Of a stretch of 64,000 nt of DNA, positions 25,790 to 38,461 are shown piece after piece. How positions within the stretch are numbered: the first letter of the stretch is position 1; each line of letters opens with the position of its first letter. A program made the position numbers and the translations under genes. The notes under the pieces were generated by a model, which was not told the origin of the DNA, ran no database searches, and saw only the letters and a list, made by a program, of their open reading frames with translations. This DNA is from Apostichopus japonicus (lineage: Eukaryota > Echinodermata > Holothuroidea > Aspidochirotida > Stichopodidae): positions 21,607,265 to 21,671,264 of the forward strand of contig NC_092573.1 in NCBI RefSeq assembly GCF_037975245.1, given 5' to 3'.

Positions 25790-28410
25790 GGTGACCTCAG
25801 ACGACATGACCTTAAAGTTTCAAAATGTTCCACCACCCCATTCAAAACTTGTCCCAAAATATCAACCATGTCACACCTTGGCATTGAGATTTAATTGCAT
25901 TAAATGTCAAAAAATTAACTTTGAACTTGTATACATCTATAACTTCACACACAAAGGTCACCCGGAGGTCAACCAATTGACATTTTTGATCGGTGAGACC
26001 TAAATAGAGCATGACTGTAAAAATTCAAACATTTTTTCTTTGCCCATTTTCTCCCCCCAAAATACTACTTTTTTAACATTAGCTGACCTTTGGTGACGTT
26101 GGATCACATGACCATTAAGTTTGAAAATATTCCCCTATACCATTTGCAACTTGTCCAAAAATATCAAGCTTGTCACACCTTGGAACTGGGAGTTATTGCA
26201 CTAAATGTCTGAAAATTAACTTTGACCTCATATAACTTCGCACACGAAGGTCACACGGGGGTCAACCCATTTGACATTTATGATCAGAAGGTACCTATAA
26301 CATCTGAAAATAGCATCGAAACTGTAAAAATCCACAAAACACGAAAAGGTCACCAGAGGTCAAATTGAGGTCAAGGGTCACCCAGATGCGGGTCGACAAT
26401 TGGATTACATTGAAGCAACTCCCAACCCTAACGGACAATTTGTTTTCAAGTTATCGCAAAAATACTAGTTTTTTATCATTAATTGACCTTTGGTGACCTC
26501 GGATCACATGACCGTTAAGTTTGAAAATATTCCCCTATACCATTTGCAACTTGTCTCAAAATATCAACTGTGTAACACCTTGGTACTGGGAGTTATTACA
26601 CTAAATGTCTGAAAATTAACTTTGACCTCATATAACTTCACACACGAAGGTCACACGGGGGTCAACCCATTGACATTTATGATCAGAAGGTACCTTTGAC
26701 ATCTGAAAATAGCATCGAAACTGTAAAATTCCACAAAACACGAAAAGGTCACCAAAGGTCAAATTGAGGTCAAGGGTCACCCAGATGCGGGTCGACAAAT
26801 GGATTACATTGAAGCAACTCCCAACCCTAACGGACAACTTGTTCTCAAGTTATCGCAAAAATACTAGTTTTTTATCATAAATTGACCTTTGGTGACCTTG
26901 TATCACATGACCGTTAAGTTTAAAAATATTCCTCTATACCATTTGCAACTACTCCAAAAATATCAAGCTTGTCACACCTTGGAACTGGGAGTTATTGCAT
27001 TAAATGTCTGAAAATTAACTTTGACCTCATATAACTTCACACAAAAAGGTCACACTGGGGTCAACCCATTGACATTTATGATCAGAAGGTACCTTTGACA
27101 TCTGAAAATAGCATCGAAACTGTAAAAATCCACAAAACACAAAAAGGTCACCAAAGGTCAAATTGAGGTCAAGGGTCACCCAGATGCGAGTCGACAACTG
27201 GATTACATTGAAGCAACTCCCAACCCTAACGGACAATTTGTTCTCAAGTTATCGCAAAAATACTAGTTTTTTATCATTAATTGACCTTTGTTGACCTCGG
27301 ATCACATGACCGTTAAGTTTGAAAATATTCCCCCATACCATTTGCAACTTGTCTCAAAATATCAACTGTGTAACACCTTGGTACTGGGAGTTATTACACT
27401 AAATGTCTGAAAATTAACTTTGACCTCATATAACTTAACATACAAAGGTCACCTTGGGTCAACTTATTGACATTTTTGATTGATGAGACCTAAATTAGAG
27501 CATCAAACTATACAAATTCAAACATTTTTTCTTTGCCCATTTGCTATCCCCAAAATACTAGTTTATTAACATTAATTGACCTTTGATGACCTCGTATCAC
27601 ATGACCGTTAAGTTTGAAAATATTCCCCTATACCATTTGCAACTTGTCCAAAAATATCAAGCTTGTCACACCTTGGCACTGGGAGTTGTTGCATTAAATG
27701 TCTGAAAATTAACTTTGACCTTGTATAACTTCGCACACGAAGGTCACACGGGTGTCAACCAATTGACATTTTTGATCGGAAGGTACCTTTGATATCCAAA
27801 TCTAGCATCAAAACCAAACATTTTCTTTTTTGCCCGTTTCCTCCCAAAATAAGCACATTTTTTCTAATGTGACCTTTGACCTTTTGACCTTGGTTTCAGA
27901 TGTAGTTTAATCTCCTGATTCCAAAAAACAAAACGACAAGTCTGTACAACCATCCTAACTCAGACCGAAAAACTTTGACCCCATATAACTTCGCACATAA
28001 AGGTCACACAGGGTCAACCTGATGACATTTATGATCAGAAGGTACCTTTGACATCTGAAAATAGCATCAAAACTGCAAAAATCCCCAAAAACATGTAAAG
28101 GTCACCAGAGGTCAAATTGAGGTCAAGGGTCACCCAGATGCGGGTCGACATATGGATTACATTGAGGCAACTCCCAACCCTAACGGACAATTCGTTCTCA
28201 AGTTATCGCAAAAATACTCGTTTTTTATCATTAATTGACCTTTGGTGACCTCGGATCACATGACCGTTAAGTTTGAAAATGTTCCCCTAACCAGTTCACA
28301 ACTTGTCCCAAAATATCAACCTTGTCGCACAATGGCACTGGGAGTTATTGCAGTTTTAATTTGTTCGGTTTTTGGACCATAACTGACCTTTGGTGACCTT
28401 TGTGGGCACC
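25790..28410. repeat. 399-bp-unit tandem array rich in TGACCT/AGGTCA, copy 1
   Basis: Units begin around tTGACCTTTGGTGACCTcgg. Unit starts near 26,084, 26,484, 26,883 and 27,282 give periods of 399-400 bp. The next interval, to 27,577, is about 295 bp, and diverged units flank the array (25,790 and 27,870 onward). Long units carry a 34-bp cluster of four half-sites, AGGTCA-N4-AGGTCA-N5-AGGTCA-N1-GGGTCA, at 26,347, 26,746, 27,145 and 28,099. Short units lack it. Identical 69-codon minus frames in adjacent units are passive products of the repeat. Confidence 0.95.
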
Positions 28411-28520
28411 AAAAACAATAGGGCACACCTTCTCCATATGGCGGATCTATAATCCAAGTTTGGCCTCAATCCAACATTCCCTTATTGAGATAGAGCGTAC
28501 CCAAGCAAGTGTCACAGACG

Positions 28521-28573
28521 CACACACACACACACATACACACATACACACACACACACACATACACACACAC
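28521..28573. repeat. CA microsatellite (recurs at 35,895-35,947)
   Basis: (CA)n interrupted by single T substitutions, inside the composite element. Unchanged in copy 2. Confidence 0.95.
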
Positions 28574-29644
28574 GCCAACCTGACTGCATAGGTTCCTTTT
28601 GCTAAAGCAAAGAACCAAAAATCAAACAAAAGCAAGAAAACCATGAAAAAAAAACACAACACAAAATATCTGATCTGTTTGGTATCATGTGATACTGCTC
28701 GGGTTGGTATCATTTCGTCTGATCTCAACTTTGTATCATCTTCTCTGACCTAAACTAGGACACATACATGTACGTACACTTAGATAACGGATACAGCTTT
28801 ATATTGAGACACATGTTAGCAACTCTTCATACAGAGGATAAGTGTAAGCAGTGCTGCCATACAAAAAGAGTTCTCCCAATTGTACACACAAGAAATCTTA
28901 TGTTACAGTTCTGGTCAGCTTTCATGACACAGTTGTAAAGAAACCCCTGTCATCTATGGTACACGCAAGGTGTTAGGTATATACTTGACTAGCATATTCC
29001 ACTCCCCCCCCCCCCCTACCGTCCCCTCTCCAATACTGTACATAACAGACCCTAATTTAAGGGAGAGAGTGATGAGAATGTAGAACAAAGGATTGAGGTC
29101 TAACAGTCACAATGGTTGAAGTTCTGTTCTACCCAGAAACTAATCGATTGTGCTCTTCTGAAATTTGGGATGGGGAATTTCCTCTCAAATCTATCACGAG
29201 GAGCCCGCATTAACAATAACTTCATCTGAGATATAACTCTAGTTTACTTCTATCTGGAAGTTTCAAGCATTGTCTCTGGTTACCTATATTACATCCTTTG
29301 AAAGATGAAGCTAGGACAAGAGTCACTTGACATCATCCCGAGAGGCAATTAGTCTGACATAACATCAAGATTGTTTACAGAAAGTTATTCTTGGGTAATT
29401 CTTTCAACATTTCTTCCAATTACTATTACGAGGCAGTGTGACGATCAAAATTACATATCGATGTCGATATCACGGAAATAGACTCGCATTCATGAATAAC
29501 CTTTAAATAACAAATGTCGGCATTAATACAGGCTGTCTCCCTCTCCACACATGTACTTTCACATTCTCTTGAACTCTAGCATGATTCTGTTATAATTTAG
29601 TAATATTATGTACCTATATACGTATGTATTGTACTGTACTGATG

Positions 29645-32600
29645 TACTGTACATCCAACATATCAATTCTACCTTTATGGAACACAGTAGCATATATGTC
29701 AGCCAACCTGATGTTTACAAATAGTCTCTTAAGAAGCCTCCAAATCACTGGAATGGCATCCCACAGAGAACAATGCAAAATTCATAAACTGATATGAAAG
29801 ATATCTGTGAAGATATTAGAGTGGCTTTCTTATCACAGATGTCACAGAATAAATCAAATGTTACACAAGACTACTAGAGGACAAATGTCAGATAACAAAC
29901 TAAATGAGCAAACTTAATTATGAAGAATTCCAGAGGTGGGAGAGAGGAACCATGTCAGTCCAAACGAAAGAGTTACCAGTGAAGTGAAGTTGAGTACCAC
30001 ATTCATAGAGTACACATATACAGTACAAGTGATTCTGCACACTGTTCAAATGTACTCAAGTTTAACACACATATATGGAAAGTCAAACTGTATTTTTATA
30101 CCAACTTGAAATATAGGCAAACATACTAAACAAATTTTATTTTTACATTAAGTACAGGTTTTGTTGTCATATAAATATGTAAATATATATAACAAAGATT
30201 CAGATGTTTACTTCCTGTTGCAAACTTAGTGCTCAATACATACTGTAGAAGTAGAGCAAGTACATAATGTCCTTAAAAGTGCCACGTTACACACCATAAG
30301 CCAGTACTATTAACATCCTAAAATTATTCCTAAATGAATCATACCCATCATCCTAATTGGTATTAGAATTATGTGCTAGAAATGTGACAGCGAAGGGAAA
30401 GGAAAAGTCATGACCCCGCACTTAAAAATTTCTGATTTATCTAATTTCTTCATTTCTAATTAACAGTAATTTTATTTCAAACATTAATTCCTTTTTATTT
30501 CGCTACATAATTGACACATTATTTCCCAGAACAATTTTCAGGATTTTTATCTTTTTCAAAACAATCAGCAACACTGTAAAAAAAAAGTATCTCTTCTTAT
30601 CCACCTTGAATATCTTGAGAAGAAAATAGCCTTTGAAATCCTTTGCCAAACCATCAAAAATTTCAAGCATTATTGCCATTGTCATTGTGGCATCGTAGAT
30701 TCACTTCATTTCCATAAACTATACGGCAATTAAAACTCGGCCAGTGGGTGCATGCAAGTAATTAGCCTTTCAATAGGCAGATGGGAGAGGCCTTCCCTGA
30801 TATTTTAAATTCAGCTGTCCAGCAATTTGGGTTGAAAAAAATCTAAAAGAAATACTTCAAAAAAGGTGAAAATGTACAAACCCTGTGTTGCTTTAAGGGA
30901 ATGACATGTGACAAAAACCAATGTAGATTTTGATTTTTTTTTTCCTTTTTTTTGGGGAGTTTTTGTTCGTACAATCAATAACAAAGACAATTTCACACTT
31001 ATTTATTATGGTTAATTATAAACTTGCTTCCGATTCAGGATGGAGATGCTATAAAACAAACAGCAACGGTGGTTTTATTTCACACTTTGCTTTGACATAC
31101 GTGTCAAAAAACAAAAAATTGTGCCCATTGAGAGAAAAACCATCTGCATCTATTTTGTACATCTCTACTTGACAATCAGCTTGGCTGTGCTTTAACATTT
31201 ACGGATTGTGGTTTTTCCTTTTTCCTTCCTTAGAAACACACCAAACTTAAATGTTAAAATACTACCTGGCCATGCTTAATTGGAAAGGGGAAAAGACGTA
31301 TAGTTGGCACGGCCGACCAAATTGTTCCAAATAGCGGATTATTTCAGAGGTCTAAGTATTGAGCGTTTATGGTAATTAGAAAATAGAGTAATTAGAAATG
31401 GAAATCATCCATCAAAAATAAAACAAACTGCTTCATTAATTAAACTTCAAATTATAAAGAAGAAAAAAACAGTTCTTTACGATCTCAAATTTCAGAGAAT
31501 ATATGTTCAGCCATAGATAGTGTAATTCTCAACATATGCTAATACCTTATCATGAAATAAGCAAATATTGTGGTTGTACAGTAGCTTATCAATCTTGTAT
31601 CAACTTGACTTTATTTCACTGTCATTATTACAATATATTCCAGTTTAGGTATATATATAGTATGTAGACAATACCTACATCGATGCGTGCACATGCGTGC
31701 ACACCCACACACACACATCTATGTGCACATCTATGTGTGCACATCTATGTGTGCACATCCACTGAGCACATGCAAGAAATAAGTCGGTGGAGTCAATCTC
31801 CAAATCTTGCCATTTTGCTAACTTATTATAAATGTTGTACTACAAGTTGGTGTTTTGACCAACCCTCCCTCCCCCCCCCCCCCATCCAATTTCTAACTTC
31901 ATGTTCCATGGAGTTACGTACAGTAGTTACCATCAAGTACTGCAGAGTCAAGTTTGATAACTTTTATCAAAGATAAATGCAAAAAAAAAAAGAAAAAGGA
32001 TAAAAAGTGGCTAAGAAGTCATCAATTGCAGACATTACGTAGCAAGTATAAAACAAGATAATGAATTGTTATAAAAGACTGTTGAGTTGGATAAATGCCA
32101 AGATCCCGGTGGCTATGGTATTTGAGACTGAGGAATTGATAAAGAATAAATGCTCTTAAAGAAAAGAAACAATTTTTACAAGAAGGAAATTGATTCATTA
32201 TTGTCTATCCCTGAATTTTATATGAGCGAAAAGAAAGAGCTTTCAAAGTCTGGATTATAAAGATATTTTGAAGACTAATCAGTGATGGCAGGGAAATTAA
32301 TTTGGAAGGAAATTTTCTCAAAGCCTCTTTTTTATTTTATTTTTTAAAAATTTTCAACAGAGAATTTCATTTCTTAGCATGGTAGAATGTGCTTTTCCCA
32401 TTTAATTTGATTTTTTTTGAAGGGGGGGGGGCCAAAAATATGATCTCTTACATTAATACCAATGAAACTGAAAACCAATGTACAAATGTACAAAAATATA
32501 TCAGAAAACTTTCAAAATGCTGTGCGTTGGATGATTAATTAATACTTTAATATTTTGCTATATTTTGCTATATTATAAGATGTCACATGATTGTCAATAA

Positions 32601-35600
32601 ACAATGAATCATGTTGTTTATGAGCTGCTTCAACTTCTACCTGGCTCTTATGTTAAGAGTGATAAAGTATGGCAGATCAGCAACAAAACTGGCTGTAGGA
32701 TCTGTCTTTCATGACAACAGTAGTCGACAAAATCCTGTTTAATGATTAAATGATATATGGACACAATTCACGCAGTCTCTTATTAATATCTTTGGCAATA
32801 TGAAGTCAAATAAGCTGTCTAGGAAATTACAATACAGAAGGGAAAATGAGAAAAGTGAAATGGAAGAAACAAATGGAAAAAAAATAGAAAATGATGAAAA
32901 CAAGAGCCCAAGGGCACTGTGGTTCCTTGCTTGGGGTATATGACAATACACATAATATTGTCAAGCAAGATTGGGCTCAAATAGTCCAAGTAATTGTGGT
33001 CCTACATGTTCCCATAAAGTAACCAACACTATAGCCAACACTTTTGTGATCACAAAATGTGATCAGATTTTTGATCAAAAGACACTTTTGAGATCTAAAT
33101 ATGGCGTCGAAAATGTAAGAAATATAAGAGACCTACAAGCGTGTCAACAGATATGATAACATTGGTGACCTCAGACGACATGACCTTAAAGTTTCAAAAT
33201 GTTCCACCACCCCATTCAAAACTTGTCCCAAAATATCAACCATGTCACACCTTGGCATTGAGATTTAATTGCATTAAATGTCAAAAAATTAACTTTGAAC
33301 TTGTATACATCTATAACTTCACACACAAAGGTCACCCGGAGGTCAACCAATTGACATTTTTGATCGGTGAGACCTAAATAGAGCATGACTGTAAAAATTC
33401 AAACATTTTTTCTTTGCCCATTTTCTCCCCCCAAAATACTACTTTTTTAACATTAGCTGACCTTTGGTGACGTTGGATCACATGACCATTAAGTTTGAAA
33501 ATATTCCCCTATACCATTTGCAACTTGTCCAAAAATATCAAGCTTGTCACACCTTGGAACTGGGAGTTATTGCACTAAATGTCTGAAAATTAACTTTGAC
33601 CTCATATAACTTCGCACACGAAGGTCACACGGGGGTCAACCCATTTGACATTTATGATCAGAAGGTACCTATAACATCTGAAAATAGCATCGAAACTGTA
33701 AAAATCCACAAAACACGAAAAGGTCACCAGAGGTCAAATTGAGGTCAAGGGTCACCCAGATGCGGGTCGACAATTGGATTACATTGAAGCAACTCCCAAC
33801 CCTAACGGACAATTTGTTTTCAAGTTATCGCAAAAATACTAGTTTTTTATCATTAATTGACCTTTGGTGACCTCGGATCACATGACCGTTAAGTTTGAAA
33901 ATATTCCCCTATACCATTTGCAACTTGTCTCAAAATATCAACTGTGTAACACCTTGGTACTGGGAGTTATTACACTAAATGTCTGAAAATTAACTTTGAC
34001 CTCATATAACTTCACACACGAAGGTCACACGGGGGTCAACCCATTGACATTTATGATCAGAAGGTACCTTTGACATCTGAAAATAGCATCGAAACTGTAA
34101 AATTCCACAAAACACGAAAAGGTCACCAAAGGTCAAATTGAGGTCAAGGGTCACCCAGATGCGGGTCGACAAATGGATTACATTGAAGCAACTCCCAACC
34201 CTAACGGACAACTTGTTCTCAAGTTATCGCAAAAATACTAGTTTTTTATCATAAATTGACCTTTGGTGACCTTGTATCACATGACCGTTAAGTTTAAAAA
34301 TATTCCTCTATACCATTTGCAACTACTCCAAAAATATCAAGCTTGTCACACCTTGGAACTGGGAGTTATTGCATTAAATGTCTGAAAATTAACTTTGACC
34401 TCATATAACTTCACACAAAAAGGTCACACTGGGGTCAACCCATTGACATTTATGATCAGAAGGTACCTTTGACATCTGAAAATAGCATCGAAACTGTAAA
34501 AATCCACAAAACACAAAAAGGTCACCAAAGGTCAAATTGAGGTCAAGGGTCACCCAGATGCGAGTCGACAACTGGATTACATTGAAGCAACTCCCAACCC
34601 TAACGGACAATTTGTTCTCAAGTTATCGCAAAAATACTAGTTTTTTATCATTAATTGACCTTTGTTGACCTCGGATCACATGACCGTTAAGTTTGAAAAT
34701 ATTCCCCCATACCATTTGCAACTTGTCTCAAAATATCAACTGTGTAACACCTTGGTACTGGGAGTTATTACACTAAATGTCTGAAAATTAACTTTGACCT
34801 CATATAACTTAACATACAAAGGTCACCTTGGGTCAACTTATTGACATTTTTGATTGATGAGACCTAAATTAGAGCATCAAACTATACAAATTCAAACATT
34901 TTTTCTTTGCCCATTTGCTATCCCCAAAATACTAGTTTATTAACATTAATTGACCTTTGATGACCTCGTATCACATGACCGTTAAGTTTGAAAATATTCC
35001 CCTATACCATTTGCAACTTGTCCAAAAATATCAAGCTTGTCACACCTTGGCACTGGGAGTTGTTGCATTAAATGTCTGAAAATTAACTTTGACCTTGTAT
35101 AACTTCGCACACGAAGGTCACACGGGTGTCAACCAATTGACATTTTTGATCGGAAGGTACCTTTGATATCCAAATCTAGCATCAAAACCAAACATTTTCT
35201 TTTTTGCCCGTTTCCTCCCAAAATAAGCACATTTTTTCTAATGTGACCTTTGACCTTTTGACCTTGGTTTCAGATGTAGTTTAATCTCCTGATTCCAAAA
35301 AACAAAACGACAAGTCTGTACAACCATCCTAACTCAGACCGAAAAACTTTGACCCCATATAACTTCGCACATAAAGGTCACACAGGGTCAACCTGATGAC
35401 ATTTATGATCAGAAGGTACCTTTGACATCTGAAAATAGCATCAAAACTGCAAAAATCCCCAAAAACATGTAAAGGTCACCAGAGGTCAAATTGAGGTCAA
35501 GGGTCACCCAGATGCGGGTCGACATATGGATTACATTGAGGCAACTCCCAACCCTAACGGACAATTCGTTCTCAAGTTATCGCAAAAATACTCGTTTTTT

Positions 35601-37005
35601 ATCATTAATTGACCTTTGGTGACCTCGGATCACATGACCGTTAAGTTTGAAAATGTTCCCCTAACCAGTTCACAACTTGTCCCAAAATATCAACCTTGTC
35701 GCACAATGGCACTGGGAGTTATTGCAGTTTTAATTTGTTCGGTTTTTGGACCATAACTGACCTTTGGTGACCTTTGTGGGCACCAAAAACAATAGGGCAC
35801 ACCTTCTCCATATGGCGGATCTATAATCCAAGTTTGGCCTCAATCCAACATTCCCTTATTGAGATAGAGCGTACCCAAGCAAGTGTCACAGACGCACACA
35901 CACACACACATACACACATACACACACACACACACATACACACACACGCCAACCTGACTGCATAGGTTCCTTTTGCTAAAGCAAAGAACCAAAAATCAAA
36001 CAAAAGCAAGAAAACCATGAAAAAAAAACACAACACAAAATATCTGATCTGTTTGGTATCATGTGATACTGCTCGGGTTGGTATCATTTCGTCTGATCTC
36101 AACTTTGTATCATCTTCTCTGACCTAAACTAGGACACATACATGTACGTACACTTAGATAACGGATACAGCTTTATATTGAGACACATGTTAGCAACTCT
36201 TCATACAGAGGATAAGTGTAAGCAGTGCTGCCATACAAAAAGAGTTCTCCCAATTGTACACACAAGAAATCTTATGTTACAGTTCTGGTCAGCTTTCATG
36301 ACACAGTTGTAAAGAAACCCCTGTCATCTATGGTACACGCAAGGTGTTAGGTATATACTTGACTAGCATATTCCACTCCCCCCCCCCCCTACCGTCCCCT
36401 CTCCAATACTGTACATAACAGACCCTAATTTAAGGGAGAGAGTGATGAGAATGTAGAACAAAGGATTGAGGTCTAACAGTCACAATGGTTGAAGTTCTGT
36501 TCTACCCAGAAACTAATCGATTGTGCTCTTCTGAAATTTGGGATGGGGAATTTCCTCTCAAATCTATCACGAGGAGCCCGCATTAACAATAACTTCATCT
36601 GAGATATAACTCTAGTTTACTTCTATCTGGAAGTTTCAAGCATTGTCTCTGGTTACCTATATTACATCCTTTGAAAGATGAAGCTAGGACAAGAGTCACT
36701 TGACATCATCCCGAGAGGCAATTAGTCTGACATAACATCAAGATTGTTTACAGAAAGTTATTCTTGGGTAATTCTTTCAACATTTCTTCCAATTACTATT
36801 ACGAGGCAGTGTGACGATCAAAATTACATATCGATGTCGATATCACGGAAATAGACTCGCATTCATGAATAACCTTTAAATAACAAATGTCGGCATTAAT
36901 ACAGGCTGTCTCCCTCTCCACACATGTACTTTCACATTCTCTTGAACTCTAGCATGATTCTGTTATAATTTAGTAATATTATGTACCTATATACGTATGT
37001 ATTGT
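29645..37005. repeat. tandem segmental duplication, copy 2 (with internal deletion)
   Basis: 29,645-30,268 equals 20,000-20,623, and 30,274-37,005 equals 22,899-29,632 apart from two one-base poly(C) differences. The internal 2,275 bp of copy 1 is replaced by gtcct. The right edge falls at ...tatgtattgt, where copy 1 continues into the 12-bp filler and copy 2 into a G-rich LINE 3' region. It includes a second composite repeat and nuclear-receptor-site array. Near identity over 7.3 kb means a very recent event, gene conversion, or an assembly artefact. Confidence 0.97.
32902..35996. mobile_element. composite repeat element, copy 2
   Basis: Same hairpin ends, 399-bp array (33,164-35,784) and CA tract as at 25,528-28,622, carried along by the segmental duplication and not by independent insertion. 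Half-site clusters fall at 33,721, 34,120, 34,519 and 35,473. Confidence 0.55.
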
Positions 37006-37245
37006 GGGGGGTGGGGGGTGTGGTGGGTGAGTGGGTTATACGTGTTGGGTCGGTGTGCTGGTGGATATAAGTGCTACTGTTTTCTGTATTGTTCTCTCTA
37101 TTTACTTTTGGGAGCGCTCTACTAGACAGGCCCTCTGGATTTTTTTGGAGTGCTTCCTTTCACAATTTTCCTTGTTGTTGATATGTCACTTAGTTCTCTG
37201 TATTTATATTGTGAAGAAACAAATAAATGAATGAATGAATGAATA
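37006..37245 (+). mobile_element. 5'-truncated non-LTR retrotransposon 3' end
   Basis: A G-rich start (ggggggtggggggtgtgg) leads into T-rich sequence and ends gtgaagaaacaaataaatga followed by several tgaa repeats. A short 3' region ending in a tetranucleotide tail is typical of CR1/L2/RTE-type LINEs, which usually insert 5'-truncated. The 67-codon frame across it has no reverse-transcriptase motif, as expected for 3' UTR. No target-site duplication was found, and the left edge coincides with the duplication breakpoint. Confidence 0.5.
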
Positions 37246-38453
37246 TGCAATGGCTTCTCTGCCATATAGCCCTGTATAACAATGAATCCTATTACTTCCC
37301 TTTTAACTACAACCTCTTTCTTTTAATCCAGAACAATGACCCCTTCATGCCTGATTTAATCATAAATTATGCTATATATTATGAGACTGCAATGTTTATG
37401 AGAAGACAGAAAGGGGAAAGATATTTCTGAGAACTTCACCAAAATAATGTTCAGGAGGAGTTGTAAAGATATATACTCTCAGACACTCTTCGCATTTTCC
37501 CAAAAAATTAAAGACGAACGTTTGAATTAATTCTCCTACAATTAAAAGAATCCTGTATATATTTGCTTTTTCTTTTCTTTTCCTTTTTTTGGCTTTCCTA
37601 TTAGCTGTGAATCATAAAGCAGAAATGGCAACATCTCTGCTGAGTGATGGATCATTTCAGACTTCCTGAGCTATGTAGCCAGGGCACCCAGATGTAGCCA
37701 GGGGTACTTCTTCAATGGAAGCTGAGCCTTAATATTATAATAGGTTTAATATGACTGTACGACTTAATATGATTTCCTGTATATCACCATCAGACCTTAA
37801 GTCACAAAGACAAGATCATATTTCTTTTCTTAATACTGGTGGATCCATAGCTGTCATCTTAGTTTCTCAAAGATAAACAGCATAATACGGTTGAAATATT
37901 TCCACCCTAACCCTTACCTATTTATTGGGGGGGGGGTGGCATGTGGAGGGATGCTAGATGGAATAGGGGGGAGGGGAGGGGTGGGCATAGCTGTGGAAAA
38001 AAAATATCCCATAATTCCACAAATCTGGTGTTTGGTACAAGGCTCTACACTGAAAAGTCACAGCACTATATGAATAGGTGTCTCCCTATGACACCCTTTC
38101 TTAGAAGTGTCATATAGGTAAAGAATGCATTGACTCTACATTGACACTATTGTATATTGTTACAAAGAATTCTGCAATCTAACTTCAATACCAAACAAAT
38201 AATTTTTACCTTAGTTACGAGCGACACCCTTATCGTTGCTCCACATCTTCACCTACTGTAATTTTTACAACCCTAGAATATCGGCATCGACAGACACACA
38301 CTACAATGAAGAACAGATTTTAACTGTGGAAAAAGTGACCATCAGGAAGTCATCACAAAACCACAGGGAAAGAAACAGAGTTAGGAAGGAGCAGCAATGT
38401 GTGAAAGTTTGGATAAAATTGTCAAGGTTGTTTTATACATGTATTAGTTTCAC
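37246..38453. other. no feature recognised
   Basis: AT-rich sequence with a G9 run near 37,926. Short open frames lack any motif or splice context. Confidence 0.5.
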
Positions 38454-38461
38454 CATCCACC

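Larger units (their letters stand above)
25528..28622. mobile_element. composite repeat element, Helentron-like architecture, copy 1
   Basis: The left end has an imperfect hairpin: gagcccaa (25,530-25,537) pairs with ttgggctc (25,597-25,604), and ttgcttg (25,553-25,559) with caagcaa (25,588-25,594). A tandem array of units up to 399 bp follows (25,790-28,410), then a CA microsatellite (28,521-28,573), and a right-end hairpin ggttccttttgc/gcaaagaacc at 28,591-28,616. The end motifs GGTTCCTTGCTT (plus) and GGTTCTTTGCTTT (minus) are inverted relatives. Terminal hairpins, core tandem repeats and a microsatellite resemble non-autonomous Helentrons such as DINE-1 and bivalve Pearl elements. No Rep/helicase gene is present, and exact ends are uncertain. 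Confidence 0.5.
20000..29632. repeat. tandem segmental duplication, copy 1
   Basis: 20,000-20,623 recurs at 29,645-30,268 (offset 9,645). 22,899-29,632 recurs at 30,274-37,005 (offset 7,375, then 7,374, then 7,373). The two offset steps coincide with poly(C) runs: 14 versus 13 C near 24,496 and 31,871, and 13 versus 12 C near 29,004 and 36,378. I saw no other indel, and the short open frames read the same in both copies apart from the one altered by the first poly(C) change. Copy 1 is joined to copy 2 by a 12-bp filler (29,633-29,644) sharing tactgtac with the start of the unit. Confidence 0.97.

Noticed and set aside
26628-27236. Two identical-looking 69-codon minus frames
   Set aside because: They are the same part of adjacent 399-bp satellite units, and recur in duplication copy 2.
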